Below are positions 25,858-37,999 of a DNA stretch of 64,000 nt, in pieces (position 1 is the stretch's first letter; every line of letters begins with the position of its first letter). The notes under the pieces were generated by a model. That model made no database searches, was not told the origin of the DNA, and worked only from the letters and a program-made list of their open reading frames with translations. Source of the DNA: Mycogone perniciosa (taxonomy: Eukaryota; Ascomycota; Sordariomycetes; Hypocreales; Hypocreaceae). The translations under genes and the position numbers were made by a program. The DNA lies in contig JAOALB010000116.1 in assembly GCA_025331125.1 (NCBI GenBank), positions 1 to 64,000 of the forward strand, given 5' to 3'.

Positions 25858-26729
25858 TGTGACGTCGTGCGTTAAATGGGACAGTAAATGGGAGAGATCA
25901 ACCGTCTTCGTCTTGGATTAGTCAAACTGATCATGATCTTCAAAAGGGTTCCCTGAAAGGATTGGTGAAAAGGGAGGGCTGCGAATGCCCCATCACCAGG
26001 CGGTTGACAATGAACAGAGACATGTTGAAGCCCAAACTCAGCAGCTAGGCTAATTCTATGCTGTATTTGATACATGCAGGCAACGTGGCAGGGCAGACTG
26101 GGCTGGTGAGCGGCAATATAATAAGGCGTCTGGTAGGCGGACAATGCCTGGCTTCAGCGCCCGCGACGTCTGTCTTGGCTGCCTTATTCCGGGGACTGGC
26201 CCCTCTAAGGGACACTGCCACTCTTACTGCGAATCATTCGCTGTGGCTTCTCCCAGGGGCATATGAATAAAAGAAGAAGCAACGGCATATAATACATACT
26301 TGTACTTCGTAGGCCCGATTTGACATGTAGTCAAATTTAAGAATACCTTAGTTTAATACTCCGTAGGACGGAGTACTTTAGTTTGCACGGAGCACTTTGG
26401 GTGGGGTATTTTGTATGCACATAGGCAGTTCTCCAGAGAGTACGGAGTAGAGAGAACGCCTATTTCACTCCCACTATAACCATCATGGGTACTGGAAAGC
26501 ACAATGCTGATCATGTTTTGTTCAGCTGCTCTTTAACACGGCACAACATATCGCACATCCATTTCGGCATATTGCTCAAGCAAACCCTCATATCACATCG
26601 TCATTGCGGCATTATCTTTCTACAATATCGCGGTAGCAGGCTCACCAGGCGCCATAGCCTCCCATTTTATATAGATCCTCAGAAACCCAAAGCCGACCCA
26701 TATTTGCAGCAGTGCTTCTGAACTCCCAT
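25858..26729. other. Intergenic region: NLR-type gene promoter and delta-COP 3' flank
   Basis: No gene is supported. It holds the upstream region of the minus-strand NLR-type gene and the 3' flank of the delta-COP gene. TACTCCGTA at 26357, TACGGAGTA at 26441 and the variant TACTTCGTA at 26303 fall here. A 78-codon plus-strand frame (26485-26721) has no recognisable features. Confidence 0.6.
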
Positions 26730-28493
26730 CTACTCAATCAAAAAATTGTCTGCGGTGGATTTGACCTCCTTGGAAAATGTGACTTCCTCGTTCTCATCGA
26801 GTAAAGTAACTGTGGTGACCTAGGGGAGGGATTAGTGACAAGTTCTTCATCTCTCATAATGCAGGGCAACTCACATCCACATCTACATAAGGCGTTGTCT
26901 TGCTGAACCTGACAGTCATGGGGAAGAAACTGTTTTCGTCGCTGCTCTCAGCCTCAAACTCAAACGATCCATTCGGGTTTTCGTCGTCAACTGAGCCAAT
27001 GTTCCACTCCAGCGTGTCTCCGGAAACCTCGTAGGAAGCGTCAAAGCTCGAGACAACCGGCTCACCACCCTGGTAAGGAATGACGACGCTGACGTCTTTC
27101 AGGGCATCGCCACCTGTCAGCTCGTATTCAACAGTCAGGTTGTACGTATCCGAGTTCTTGTTGATCCAGACAGTAAACGTAATCGGGCAGGCACTTGGGT
27201 CATCCGCCTTCGGTGAGGCTCTCCATCGCAAAACTCCGACCGCATTGTTGACAGGGAAGCCACGAGCCGTGTTGCTCAATTGGATGATCTTGGAGCTGTT
27301 GAAAAGGTTGCGGTCTACGTTCGGGTGGGGGCGGAACTGAGCGCCGTGCGATGGGACGGCCTGGAGCCCAAGCTTGATCTTGGTCAAGCTAGGATCGGTA
27401 ACCCGCAGGTTGAGGTCTCCGTTGACAGTTATCGAGTTGACAGCGCCTTCTCTGGACAGCTTGGCGCTGATCGTTTCGGCAATGGTGACATGAATGGCAT
27501 CGCGATCCAGTGTCGATGACACTCGTGGTTCGGGCTCAGCGGCAGCCGGTGCGGGCGTTACGAGAGGCGTGTCGTCAACATCGGCGCCAAGGTCACCGCG
27601 GACCTTTTCGAAAATATCTGTCGTCTTTGACTTCTTGCCTAGCTGCATGCCCTTCGACTTGAGGGCAGAAGGCCTAGAAATTATAAGTTAGTGACGAGTT
27701 CACTCATAATACCAAAATCGGCAACACATACTTGTTGAATGACTTATTCTTCTCAGCCTCGTATGAGTCGAAAGCATTGGACGTGCTCGATTGTGTGGGC
27801 GGTGTGTATGACGGGTAGACAGGTGTGCGCGGAATGTTGGGTCGGCCGCTCCTTGCTGATTCCTTGCGCTGCATCTCGAGTTGCTTGGCCTTGCGTTTCC
27901 GCTCCTCTGTGGCTTCCAGTTCTTTGTTCTGGGAAAATGTAAGTATTTCCACTGCTGTGTAGGTGGTAGTTCGGGACACAGCGAGCCTACCCGTGCAATG
28001 ATCTCCTGAATGCGCTCCTCGTGACTCTCCATGTCGAGGAACGTCTTGATCTGGCTGATGGTCAGGTTCTCGCGATATCCGAGGGTTACCAGCTCGTCGA
28101 ATGCGCTAAGCAGCTCGTAGGCATTCTTGACGATTTCCCTCTCGTCCAGGGTCTTGCATGTGCTGCTGACGACTTGGGCGAACAGGTGGAGCGAGTCGAT
28201 GTCCTGGAGGATGTTGGACTGGCGGTTGGTAATGAGCACCATGTAGAGCTCGTCCAGGGGCTGGTAGACAAATCGGACATTGTCCTGCTCGACGGTCGTG
28301 TGTTGCCTGCCGCTGTCGGCCAGCTTTGGGAACGATGCGAGGAGAGCCTCTATCCGCGATCGTGGCATCTCCCGAAACTGTCTGGAGAGGACAGCTTTCC
28401 CGCCTCGGGTACAGATGGAAGCTGCGAGGACGACCTAGCCCGAATTAGCATTATGCGATACATGGTAGGATGCTGTGAAGATGCGCGCACCAT
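26730..28493 (-). CDS. RET2: Coatomer subunit delta (delta-COP)
   Basis: This is a subunit of the COPI coat, which makes retrograde Golgi-to-ER vesicles. Five coding exons: 28493-28491, 28434-27991, 27928-27732, 27673-26875, 26819-26730; 510 residues, the usual size. The first exon is only ATG; the intron (donor GTGCGC) follows, and exon 2 opens VVLAASICTRGGKAVLSRQF, the conserved N-terminal longin-like start. The middle has a charged linker (KELEATEERKRKAKQLE), and the C-terminal half is a mu-homology domain (QLSNTARGFPVNNAVGVLRW). It is divergent from the Nudix gene 634 bases away. Identification is firm. Confidence 0.96.
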
Positions 28494-29127
28494 CTTGGCA
28501 ATGTGATTATTGTGAGTGCACTCTGCAGTCTGAGATACCTTATGGAGAGATGAGGCCAGAGGATCAATCAATCAATCAGCCACGTCTAACTCAGGAGCTA
28601 GACTAATAGCTGATCCCCCCCGTAATCGACGTCACGTGCGAAGTCAAGGTGCCTTTGGGCCCCACCAGGCGGTGTCACTCTACCCCTGACTTGACTGTGC
28701 AGTTTGGAGGCATAACTTATTAGACTCAGCCTTTGTCAATTGACAGTTGATGATGTTTGTGTGTTTATATATCTTGTATATGCCATAACTAAGTTTGTTT
28801 TGTTTGAGTTTCGGGTATGATAGGGACTCACTGTACCGCCCATACATGCAACTACTACCTACTCCTAACCACGAATACGCCCAGACAGCTCAGCTCTCCA
28901 ACATCATTTCAAGTCTCCTAGTTGCCGGATATCAAGCTTTAAGACTTCCTATTAGTTTCTAGGAGTTTAAGAACAACCTTCATTTAGATGTTGCCAATAC
29001 TCCATAATACTCTCAAACTGTATCCACATCTAAGGCTGTATGTAAGTGGGGCACATATCCTCATTCCTCGATCCGCTTTACTTCTCCATCCCCATCATAC
29101 AAAACTGAAGTAAACAACATCATCACC
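28494..29127. promoter_or_regulatory. Divergent promoter region, delta-COP / Nudix
   Basis: This is a 634-base gap between two divergent start codons. Pyrimidine-rich leader sequence precedes the Nudix ATG (CACCATGG context). No TATA element or other site is clear enough to name. Confidence 0.5.
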
Positions 29128-29673
29128 ATGGCTGCCTCACCCTTCCCAACCACTCAATACCCATCCGACCAATTCGTCGAAAGCTGCGGCGCAATCCTCT
29201 TCAACCTCTCCCCCTTCCCCAAACAAGTATGTCTCCTCCACCACCTCCCCAAAAACGAATGGCTCCTCGCCAAAGGGCGACGCAACTGCGCCGAGTCCCG
29301 TCACGACGCCGCCCTCCGCGAAGTCCGCGAAGAAACAGGATTCCCATGCCGTCTCTACCCCGTAACCATGAAAACCCGCGCTCCAGCTGCGGCGGAAGCA
29401 GCCCACGTATCTGACCAGCCCCGGACTTACCCTGGACTCACCGAGCCGTTCATGGTGACTGTGAGGGAGATGCAAGAAAAGGGCGTCAAGTTCATATGGT
29501 GGTTTATTGCTGAGGTCGACCATGACGCCCCAGTAGGAGTGGGTGGTGGGGAGATTGAGTTTTCTGCACAGTTTTTGGATTGCGATGAGGCTCTGAGTCG
29601 GTTGACGTTTAAGCAAGATCGCGATGTCTTGAGCAGAGCCATCTCAATTGTGGAGTCGCAGCATGAATCCTGA
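29128..29673 (+). CDS. Nudix hydrolase
   Basis: This is an intronless 181-residue protein. Nudix enzymes hydrolyse nucleoside diphosphates linked to another group. The full Nudix box GX5EX7REUXEEXGU is present at about residues 51-73 (GRRNCAE, then REVREETGF), so metal-binding glutamates are intact. The preceding WLLAKG resembles the WxFPKG segment of diadenosine- and diphosphoinositol-polyphosphate hydrolases, but the substrate cannot be fixed from sequence. The ATG has a good context (ACCATGG). No signal peptide or membrane segment. Convergent with the YMR1-like gene. Confidence 0.9.
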   Translation: MAASPFPTTQYPSDQFVESCGAILFNLSPFPKQVCLLHHLPKNEWLLAKGRRNCAESRHDAALREVREETGFPCRLYPVTMKTRAPAAAEAAHVSDQPRTYPGLTEPFMVTVREMQEKGVKFIWWFIAEVDHDAPVGVGGGEIEFSAQFLDCDEALSRLTFKQDRDVLSRAISIVESQHES

Positions 29674-30109
29674 ATGAATGACCGCTTCTTTTCTATGATG
29701 TACCACTCCCTACTCCAGAGGATAATAGAATTTGTCTGAAAAATATGATATTCCTTGTCATTCTCAAAGACGTCCCCAAGTCATGATGGTCCCGTTGCAA
29801 TAAGTAACGTCAACTTTGTGGGTTTATTTATTACGATTGAAATCAAATGCCTGTCCAACGACTGACAATTGGCTAAAAAGAAAAAGAAAAAAGTCGCTAG
29901 ACTCCTCTATGCAGTCTACAACGCAGCGCTATAGGTACAGAAACCCTCTTTATGCCAATCAGTCATACACTCGGCCCGCCAAGTCATACATCATGAAAGT
30001 CCATCCCGATAAGAAACCCCAAGTCCTTCCTTATCCCAGGATTCCTCTCCGGCAAACATGGCCACATCCGATGTCCCGCTTTTGAACGCTTATTCTCAAA
30101 GAAAGATAG
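29674..30109. other. Convergent 3' intergenic region
   Basis: This lies between the Nudix stop and the end of the open frame downstream of the myotubularin gene. It is moderately AT-rich with short A-runs, consistent with 3' UTRs. No terminator-like or coding signal is clear. Confidence 0.4.
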
Positions 30110-30514
30110 CTAGATCACTGAAGACCCTGCCTCGTCCGGCTGTACTTTGCTTTTCGAGGGCCTTCTTTTGCCTTGCCTGAGCAGCCGCTCCTTGAGTAAG
30201 GCAGCTGAGGGCTTCTCTGCATCACCCGTCATCACGCGTGATGACCGTTTGGAGCCACGACGGCTACAGCATCCGCCAGCATCACTCTCAGGGTCACTAT
30301 CCGGTGAACCCGGCGCATGGGCTTGCACAACCTCCCACCCGCGACCAACATCTTCAAAGTCGCCGGTACTGCCTTCATCATACATTTCTGGCCGTCCGAG
30401 ATCGTCCAATGTCAACTGCGAGATGGTTCGTGGTCGAGTATAGGCGTGCCGAGTGGTGTCCTGAGTCTCCACGATCAAGTAAGGCGCAGGGCCCTCATCT
30501 GGAAACATGACCTC
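30110..30514 (-). other. In-frame open extension after the YMR1-like stop codon
   Basis: Directly after the TAG that ends the myotubularin frame, the same frame stays open for about 134 codons and ends at 30110. It includes DFEDVGRGWEVVQAHAPG and a basic tail LLKERLLRQGKRRPSKSK. The codon choice resembles a translated tail. It could be a missed last exon, readthrough, or a tail cut off by a nonsense change. A splice using an unusual GTCTTG donor (about 30,598) and ..TTTCCAG acceptor would fuse it in frame, but the donor is weak. Confidence 0.4.
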
Positions 30515-32972
30515 CTACGTCATCTCTCGCATCTCTTGATCGCGAGGAGTAGGCGCTGTGGTCGAGGGTCCTGGTGCAGGGTCGTCAACAAGACCAAAAT
30601 TGGACAGCATGGACCTGCCAAGGTTCAAGCCGGCAATGCCATCTCGGATTACGGCGAGGGGGTTCATTCCGTCGATGGATGTACTGTGCCGCAGTGGGGC
30701 TGGGTCTTGTCTTGCATCGGGAGTCAAGGTTTCATGTGCGGTTTCTACCGAGGTGAGAACAGACTCGCTGGCTCCAAGGTTCGTCGACTCGGGGCTAGGT
30801 TTAGGGGGTACGGTAGCCTCGTCAACTGTAGCATCGTCGACTCGGGCAACGCTAGGGTAATGGAGACTTGAAACAGCGGCTTGTCTGTCGCTCTCTGCAA
30901 TAGCTGCGGCATTGAGTGCGCCATTCATCTCATCTTCAGTGCGACCAAAGACCTGATGCCACCACCGAATCTCCTTAAGACGCGGCAACAGAATACGCTC
31001 CTGGCCCTTGATATGGTCGTCAATAGTCGGGTCGTAGTCAGGATTCGTAAACTCAGCCTTGCGGCAGAGGAAATAATCCCATACTGAGGAAGTCTTCTCG
31101 GCAACATTGGCATCCTTTCTTTGTTTCTCTGAGTTATACAAGAAAGTTCCATACTGACAAGAGTAAAGATGGTAGAGGAGACGGCGTAGAAATCTTTCGT
31201 TGTACTCGAACCGACTCTTGTTTTGACGGACCAGTTGATAGGCACAGTCAAGGAACTGATGAAAGACCGGGCTGACCATTTTTGGTGAAGTTGCCTCTTC
31301 ATCAACCACTTTTCCGGAGGCTGCCTCACCCAGACTAGCCGGGTCAGCGTCATCCTTGTTTTGGTTGAAGAAGCGCTTGGCACCACTCAGTACGTTCTGG
31401 AAGGCATCGTTGCGTCCATCATTCTCTCCTGGCTGCACCTTGGCACCAGCGAGCGCATCCCTCTGGACTGTAAACCAATCATCGTGATTGAGATGGCCAG
31501 AGCGCAGCCTAAACATGTGACCAAACGACAGCCAGTCCTTCTCCACTAGCACAATGAATCCCTCAATGGTCCGGAAGTAAGGGTCAAGCATAATTTGAGC
31601 CAAGGCACTCAGCTGGCTTGTACGGTCCCAGCCATCCGAGCAGTGAATCAGGGCGTGGGAATGCATGATGCCCACTTGTCGCGCAATGATGGCAGACCCG
31701 TCGAGGACATCGTGAATATGTCTCAACCACCCACTCTGATGCAGTAACTCGCGGTTGGGGGGCAAGGGGGAAAGGTCGGCATCCTTCAATGCGTCAACCA
31801 CTTTACTCAACGAACTCCGCATGACGTGAATATTTTCAATACTAAGGAAAATCTTCCGCGCGAATTTGTACTTGTCCATGTTTTCAGAGCCCATGCCCTG
31901 AACCTGGTTCACCATGGCATTGATAGTAGGACGCGCATCCACAATTAGGTTGCTTTGCTGCGCGCCGTATATCAGCCGCTTGCCCGTCTTCTCATCGTAC
32001 ATGGCAGCTGATTTAGAAATAAGCTCATCCTCATAGCGCTCAGTTTCAGTCAATTGCGACTCCATCAAGGCACTGCTGTTGATAATATCAGGCTGACTCG
32101 ACATGGGAGTTGAGTCCTCAGAGCCTCCCGCGGGCATCGACGCTGAGAAAGACGCAGCGACAAGCTTCTCATCTTGAACATTGGTCTTTCTGGTGATGCC
32201 GGCTTTGGGTTGAGAGCTCCGTGTGATGGTGCAGTTATTGATGGGATGTATGTACGACAAAGCCGGGATTCGGCTCCGCGATCGAAACTCCTTGGCATAT
32301 TTGAGGACATTATCCGATATCTTTGACGGCACGACTAGGAAGGCCGGGTAGGTGTCGCAAAAAGTATAGTCTTTGTTGATATTCGTGACTCTCCAGCCCT
32401 TGTCGGGGAGCTTCTCGCTTATCCCCTGGCGCCAAAACTCGGCCTTGGGGTCGTAGAATTCCCACCCGCTGACCTCATGCTCGATCTTCAGCGGCTTGTG
32501 GCTGAAGGCAAAGAGCTTCTCCACGGTGCCCAACCGGCTCGTCCGACTCCTGATAAAGTCGAAAGCCTCCCGCGCGACCTCGCTGTCAGGAAAGTTGAAC
32601 GTGACGAAGGTGAAGTCTCGGCATCGGATCCGTATCGACGGTGCTTGTCGGGATCCCGGGGGCGTGGGCCGGAACGAGCAGTGGGACAGCATAGGGTACG
32701 TAATCCATCGCTCACGTTTCTTCGGAGGGGCCGCAGAATCGGCGGGTTTGACTAACGGATCGACGGGGGGCGGAGCGCAGAAGACCATGTGAAAGTCGGT
32801 GAGTCTAAGGGTGCCAGTGGTCGTCTGGCCGCCGTTGATGCCCTGGACATGTTCGATGACCTGAGAGAAGGACGAGCGTCAGGCCGAGCCCAGCAGTACA
32901 TCCATGAAGGACGAGACAGAGAGACAGAGAGTACAGTCGGTCCTGGGAAGCGCATACCTTGCGGGCCTCCAT
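30515..32972 (-). CDS. YMR1: Myotubularin-family phosphoinositide 3-phosphatase
   Basis: Removes the 3-phosphate of PI3P and PI(3,5)P2 on endosomal and vacuolar membranes (family knowledge). Two exons: 32972-32958 (MEARK) and 32860-30515, with a 97-base intron; 786 residues. The N-terminus is a GRAM/PH-like domain (VIEHVQGINGGQTTTGTLRL). The phosphatase domain has the full CX5R signature CSDGWDRT near residue 410 (31621-31645) and GHMFRLRSGHLNHD. The C-terminal ~110 residues are low complexity. The stop TAG at 30515-30517 is followed in the same frame by another ~135 open codons to 30110, described as a finding. Divergent from RPS3. Confidence 0.93.
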
Positions 32973-33877
32973 CTTGACCAGGCCTACCAACGGACACCGC
33001 TGGCGCGTTCAGATGCGGAACGGATGGTTCGGGTTTCGACCACACGCAGCATATAAATGTACGGGACGGGGTATTGCGAATCGCCCAGTGCGTAGCGTGA
33101 AGCAGCGAATATGGTGGCGAGCAACTCAAGAACGAACGCAGGAGTTGGAAGTATTAGCAGCTCGAGGAGGATATCCTGGTCGGGGTCGCAAGTAATAGAG
33201 CTCAGAAGGAGAGAACAATCGTCAGATGGTTACTAGTAAATAAAACAAAGCCCCTATCATGTTTGTTTGTGTGCAATCACAGGGAAAAGAAGCAGAAGCG
33301 GCGCAGTTGGAGGTGCATTGCTGCGGCAAAGGTGCGCAAACGCTGAGCCCGTGTGTTTTGGTTTGATTCAGAGCCAAAAGGTGAGCAGGAAGTGAGAAGC
33401 GTCGTCAGAGGTTCAAGAAGGAGGATCACATCACACAGGAGGTCATTATGGCGGAGCTCGCGGTCTCTCACTGGGCAAGCACCAGCCAAGGTGGGGGTTT
33501 GGGATGCCAGAACAGACGTCAGCAAGTCAGGCAAAAAGAAAGGCCAGCAGGGATTCCCCGCCAGGTACCAAGTACGGAGTACTAGTGCTATCGGGGGCCG
33601 CTGAAACTGATTCTCCGTGCGCTGCCCTGCCTGCGGCCACAGACAGGTCCACTAAAAATTGAAAAATAGAAGCCCGTGCTGGACGCCTCTCTTAGTTAGG
33701 GCTCAACCCACACTGGGAAAATTGATCCGAGGGTCACGGAATCTGAATGCACCCAGGTACTTTCTGAGGCCATTGCCCCAATCCCACTCCTTGGATCGCG
33801 AACTTCTTGACCCTTTCCGCGCGCCGCATCTACACCAAGTCAAAGTTTCACATCTTCGACTCTTCACATATCCCAAG
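32973..33877. promoter_or_regulatory. Divergent promoter region, YMR1-like / RPS3
   Basis: This is a 905-base gap between divergent genes. TACGGAGTA is at 33573, inside AGTACGGAGTACT. Pyrimidine-rich leader sequence precedes the RPS3 ATG. No gene is supported. Confidence 0.5.
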
Positions 33878-34909
33878 ATGGCTCACCCGGGTGCTCAGAT
33901 GTGAGTGCAGTAACCCCTCCCTGCTCTCGATGCGATTGTCTGGCTGGCATCCCACCTCGAAGTTTGGCAATTGGGAAGAGGAGGAATGACGATGACATGA
34001 ATGAATGAATTATGGATTGTTTTTTTTTTCTTGTTTTGTTCGAGGGACATAGGGACGAGGGGATGGGATGCCTACCGGATCATCGCATCATACAGCGCCT
34101 CTCCAAATCATGCCTCGCTCGCTCGCTAACCTCACCTTCGCAGCTCCAAGCGGAGAAAGTTCGTCGCCGACGGTGTCTTCTACGCCGAGCTCAACGAGTT
34201 CTTCCAGCGCGAGCTCGCTGAGGAAGGCTACTCCGGCGTCGAGGTCCGCGTCACCCCCACCGTCACCGACATCATCGTCCGCGCCACCCACACCCAGGAG
34301 GTCCTCGGCGAGCAGGGCCGCCGCATCCGCGAGCTCACCTCGCTCATCCAGAAGCGCTTCAAGTTCCCCGAGAACTCCGTCTCCCTCTACGCCGCCAAGG
34401 TCCAGAACCGCGGTCTCTCCGCCGTCGCCCAGTGCGAGTCCCTGCGCTACAAGCTGCTCAACGGCCTGGCCGTCCGCCGTGCCTGCTATGGTGTCCTGCG
34501 CTTCATCATGGAGTCCGGCGCCAAGGGTTGCGAGGTTGTCGTCTCCGGCAAGCTCCGCGCTGCCCGTGCCAAGTCCATGAAGTTCACCGACGGCTTCATG
34601 ATCCACTCCGGCCAGCCTGCGAAGGACTTCATCGACAGTGCCACCCGCCACGTCCTGCTCCGACAGGGTGTCCTGGGTATCAAGGTCAAGATCATGCGCG
34701 GCTCTGACCCCGAGGGCAAGGCCGGCCCCCAGAAGTCGCTCCCCGACGCCGTCACCATCATCGAGCCCAAGGAGGAGCAGGCTGTTCTGCAGCCCGTGAG
34801 CCAGGACTACGGCGCCAAGGCCGCCCAGGTCCAGGCCAGCCAGGATGCGCGAGTGGCCGAGCAGGAGAGCACGGAGGAGGCTCAGCCCGCCGAGGAGCAG
34901 CAGCAATAA
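33878..34909 (+). CDS. RPS3: 40S ribosomal protein S3
   Basis: This is a component of the small subunit near the mRNA entry channel. Two exons, 33878-33900 and 34144-34909, separated by a 243-base intron, give 262 residues. The protein begins MAHPGAQISKRRKFVADGVF and contains the KH domain (VTDIIVRATHTQEVLGEQGRRIREL, 34255-34329) and the ribosomal S3 C-terminal domain (IMESGAKGCEVVVSGKL). It ends in a variable acidic/Gln tail. Third positions are strongly C-biased, as expected for high expression. That bias also creates a long false open frame on the other strand. Confidence 0.98.
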
Positions 34910-35749
34910 GCGATGGCTCGGCGTGGTGGTGGTGGGAGCTGGGGACGTGGTTGGCGATGACAAGAACAAGAACGAGAAAGAAAGCGAAGAAGCAGGGAGG
35001 CAAGGGATGGCGGTCAACACAGGCGTCAATTGATCATTTGCATCTGCTCAAGGCATGGAAAGGTTTCGTCTTGTTTTTAAAATGGTAGACACAAGCCATA
35101 AAAAAAAGTAAGACCCGAGAATCTGATGATATCATGGCCGTATGTCTCCCGTCTTGAAGCAAGCTTGTAGTATACCAAGCGTAATCAATATCACTCGGTT
35201 CAATGGTATAATGCTTGCGGTTAACGGTACAACGTTCACGTGTTGACCAAGCACAAGAACAAGTTCAGGGCCGAGGCCGTTCTCTTCCTTCTACCATCAT
35301 CAATGCAGGCCCAATATCGTACAAGAGAGGCATGCTTTCCATCCGTCCAGTCAGTCATGTTTACCGTATATCCCATAGAAACGCCAGTGACCCCAACCCC
35401 TCCACCTCCATTCGTGGTAATAGTACTCCCATCGTTGAGACACAAAAAGAACGCAAAAAAGCTCACACAAGTCATCTGCCTCCATTTCCCTTTTTTTTCT
35501 CCTTCCGTCCTTTCTTTCCTCCAGCCCTTGATGTTCATGCAGGCATCCAGTGGTTGGGGTGTTAAATGTCGTGGAATATGGCCTCGCCCGACAAAGTCAC
35601 CGTTTCACAGGCGACTTTGGAAATGTACAGTTGGCCGTTTGGCCTCGTTTCTTCACAAAAGATGCGTCACAATGGTCTTTGGGTATATCCTCGCGGCATC
35701 ACCTTTCGTTCTTCCTGGCGATTATGGATGGCAGTGAGTTCGGGACCCG
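34910..35749. other. Convergent 3' region, RPS3 / NIPA
   Basis: This holds the 3' flanks of RPS3 and of the minus-strand NIPA gene. An A-run at 35100 and TC-rich stretches are visible. Open frames here are of low complexity and show no domain. Confidence 0.5.
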
Positions 35750-37379
35750 TTACCTCCCTGAAGTCTTACGAGACTCGAGCTCAATCTCGTTACTGTATTC
35801 CTTCTTCCCATTCGCAGAGCCGTTCGCCGCTCCTTTAGGACGGGTCATCTCATCCTCGCTCTCTGCGAGATCGGTGAGGCCGAAACCCGCAGCCTCTTCT
35901 TCGTCATATGCTCGTATCAGACCTTGTCTATCGCCATTTTGGCTGCTAAAGCTGTGTCTGGATGGGTCGCCGCTTCTTCGTGATTGCATGCTCCGGCGAG
36001 TTTGGAAGCCAGACACCATATCGGTTCCCGTAGCGTCGAATCCACCTCTTCCAGCAACCAGCTTTTGGCCATTGGGGTCTCCTCGAGATAGGTTCAGAAG
36101 GTACACTCCGGTGAAGGTGACGAGGAAGCCGCAGATCAATGAGAGTGTGTTGACAGGGTCAGTTGTGTTGAAACCGCTGAAGAGAATGAAGGAGGCACAA
36201 AGAGTAGCTGTGGTAAAGGTAACGTAGTACAGAGGGTTTACGCTACATCCTCAACATCAGCAAAAAATAATAATAGAATCAGAACGCAGCTTTGCACTCA
36301 CATATTGGTCGGGAACGATGCCAAGGCCTTATTGAAATAATTCATCTGAGTCAGAATGCAAACGCCAGTCAGGATCATAAAGACGTAAGTCGAAGGGTGG
36401 CTGAACTGATTGTTGCCTGCAAAAGTGAGCTTGAGCGCAATGCCAAACGCCTTGACAGACATGACAGAGATGGAGCCGACGGTCGAGCAGATGGAGAGAT
36501 AGATGAGCGCATTGCGCTTCCCATAGACCGGTGCGATTCTGTAGATCATAAACAGCGCAAAGGCAACGACGGCAAAGGCATACAATAGAAAGCCTAAGGA
36601 AGATGTCAGAGCTATAGCCTCGTCATTCAAGAAAAACTTGACCCATACCTGGCTGGATAGCATAGTGCAAAATCTGGTCAATGGTCTCGATTTCCTCATC
36701 TGGAGGCGCGTGGAGGACGATAACAACGGCACCAATGAGACAGATAGCACTGCCCAGCTTGCCCAGCGTACCAAGCTCCTCTTGCAGGAAGTACGATCCC
36801 AATACGGCACCAATCAGGACACTGAGGGCTCCCAATGGCGTGACCAAAATGGCCGGCGCAAAAGCATATGCTGCAAAGTTGCAGATTTCTCCGATACCAA
36901 CTAAGAAGGGAATATCAGTAGGTGTTCGAACCGCGTGGCGGCGCAATACTCACGTGTTGCGATTCCTGCCCACCATAGCGGGCTCCTCAGATATACAAAT
37001 CCGTCGCCCTCGAATCCATGTCGTTCTTCTGCTTGTATTAAGCCCTGGGGGAAAATGTTAGTATGGCGTCATAGGGACCGGGTGGTTGTATTCGATCGGT
37101 TGAGAGTCTCGGTGTTGAAGAGGCCATGGTGGCTGAGTCAAATGGACCGACCTTTTTGGTAATGACAAAACTGGTGCCTCGGGGAAACAGTCAGTATGGA
37201 CACATTTACAAGGCAAGAAAAGCACAGGAATAGACATACCTATGGCAAGAGCTGAAGACATGGCCAATGCCAGTCCGATATATCTAGGCGCAACATAGTT
37301 AGCAAAAACCCTTCCCGAGGTCCCCCCAACATGAATGAGGCCTCCCTCCCCAGGCGCAAACATACTTGTCCTCAATCAT
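35750..37379 (-). CDS. NIPA-family (DUF803) membrane magnesium transporter
   Basis: The family transports Mg2+ and related cations across plasma or endosomal membranes. Seven exons: 37379-37366, 37283-37240, 37177-37152, 37044-36954, 36900-36649, 36593-36302, 36242-35750; 403 residues. The start MIEDKYIGLALAMSSALAIG, the box GEICNFAAYAFAPAILVTPL and GVCILTQMNYFNKALASFPT are typical NIPA signatures. About nine hydrophobic segments fill residues 1-300, followed by a hydrophilic Ser/Arg/Glu-rich cytosolic tail. One donor (37151) is GTCGGT, weaker than the others. Substrate is by family only. Confidence 0.93.
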
Positions 37380-37950
37380 ATTGAGCGAAAGAACGGTGCG
37401 CGCAAGACAACAACAGAGATAATATATTCGGTCCTCGAATATTCGGCGAGTTCCCAGCAAGCGAAGGGCGCAAATCGGGTGGAAACGAGCGAGCGCGCAA
37501 TACTAATAGCGAACGGAGGCCGAAAACCCAGAGGTTGGACTTGAAGCAGCCTTCAGGGCGGGGAGCCAAGAAGGCACGGATCGCAGGGACTCGTTAAGAC
37601 GGGCACATCAAGAGGGATAGACAGAAGAGAGAGCGAGAGATCGTTATCACGAAGGGGGAGCCGAGGGCGTTTGTTCGCTTGTGATGAAGGCGGCCGTTCG
37701 TCGTCTTCCGTCTTCGTCGTTGTCTCTGGTCGCAGGTTGTGTGTCTCCAGGTCCGTATCGAAGGGCGCCGCAGGAATCAATCAAAGAAAGCAGATGCAAA
37801 CGACAAGGCAACACACAACCCAGGGGCCGAGGAAAGGAGGTTGAAGGTTTTCAGTGGCTGCGGTTCTGAGAGTTTGGCCGCTCGACAGGTGGTTTGGTGC
37901 GTGGTGAGTGGTGTGTGGTGTGGTGTGTGTGTCCCTTAGGCTGTAGTGGC

Positions 37951-37999
<49 letters not shown>

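Noticed and set aside
26485..26721. Small plus-strand gene before delta-COP
   Set aside because: It has no similarity, no conserved motif, and lies in the intergenic gap and 3' flank.
30317..30871. 184-codon plus-strand open frame
   Set aside because: It is antisense to the end of the myotubularin gene and its extension; no family features.
34088..35029. 313-codon minus-strand open frame over RPS3
   Set aside because: It is antisense to a certain ribosomal protein gene. C-biased third positions remove stops on the other strand; the product is Leu/Ala/Gly low complexity.
35550..36227. 225-codon plus-strand open frame
   Set aside because: It overlaps the last exon of the NIPA gene antisense and has no recognisable domain or splice logic.
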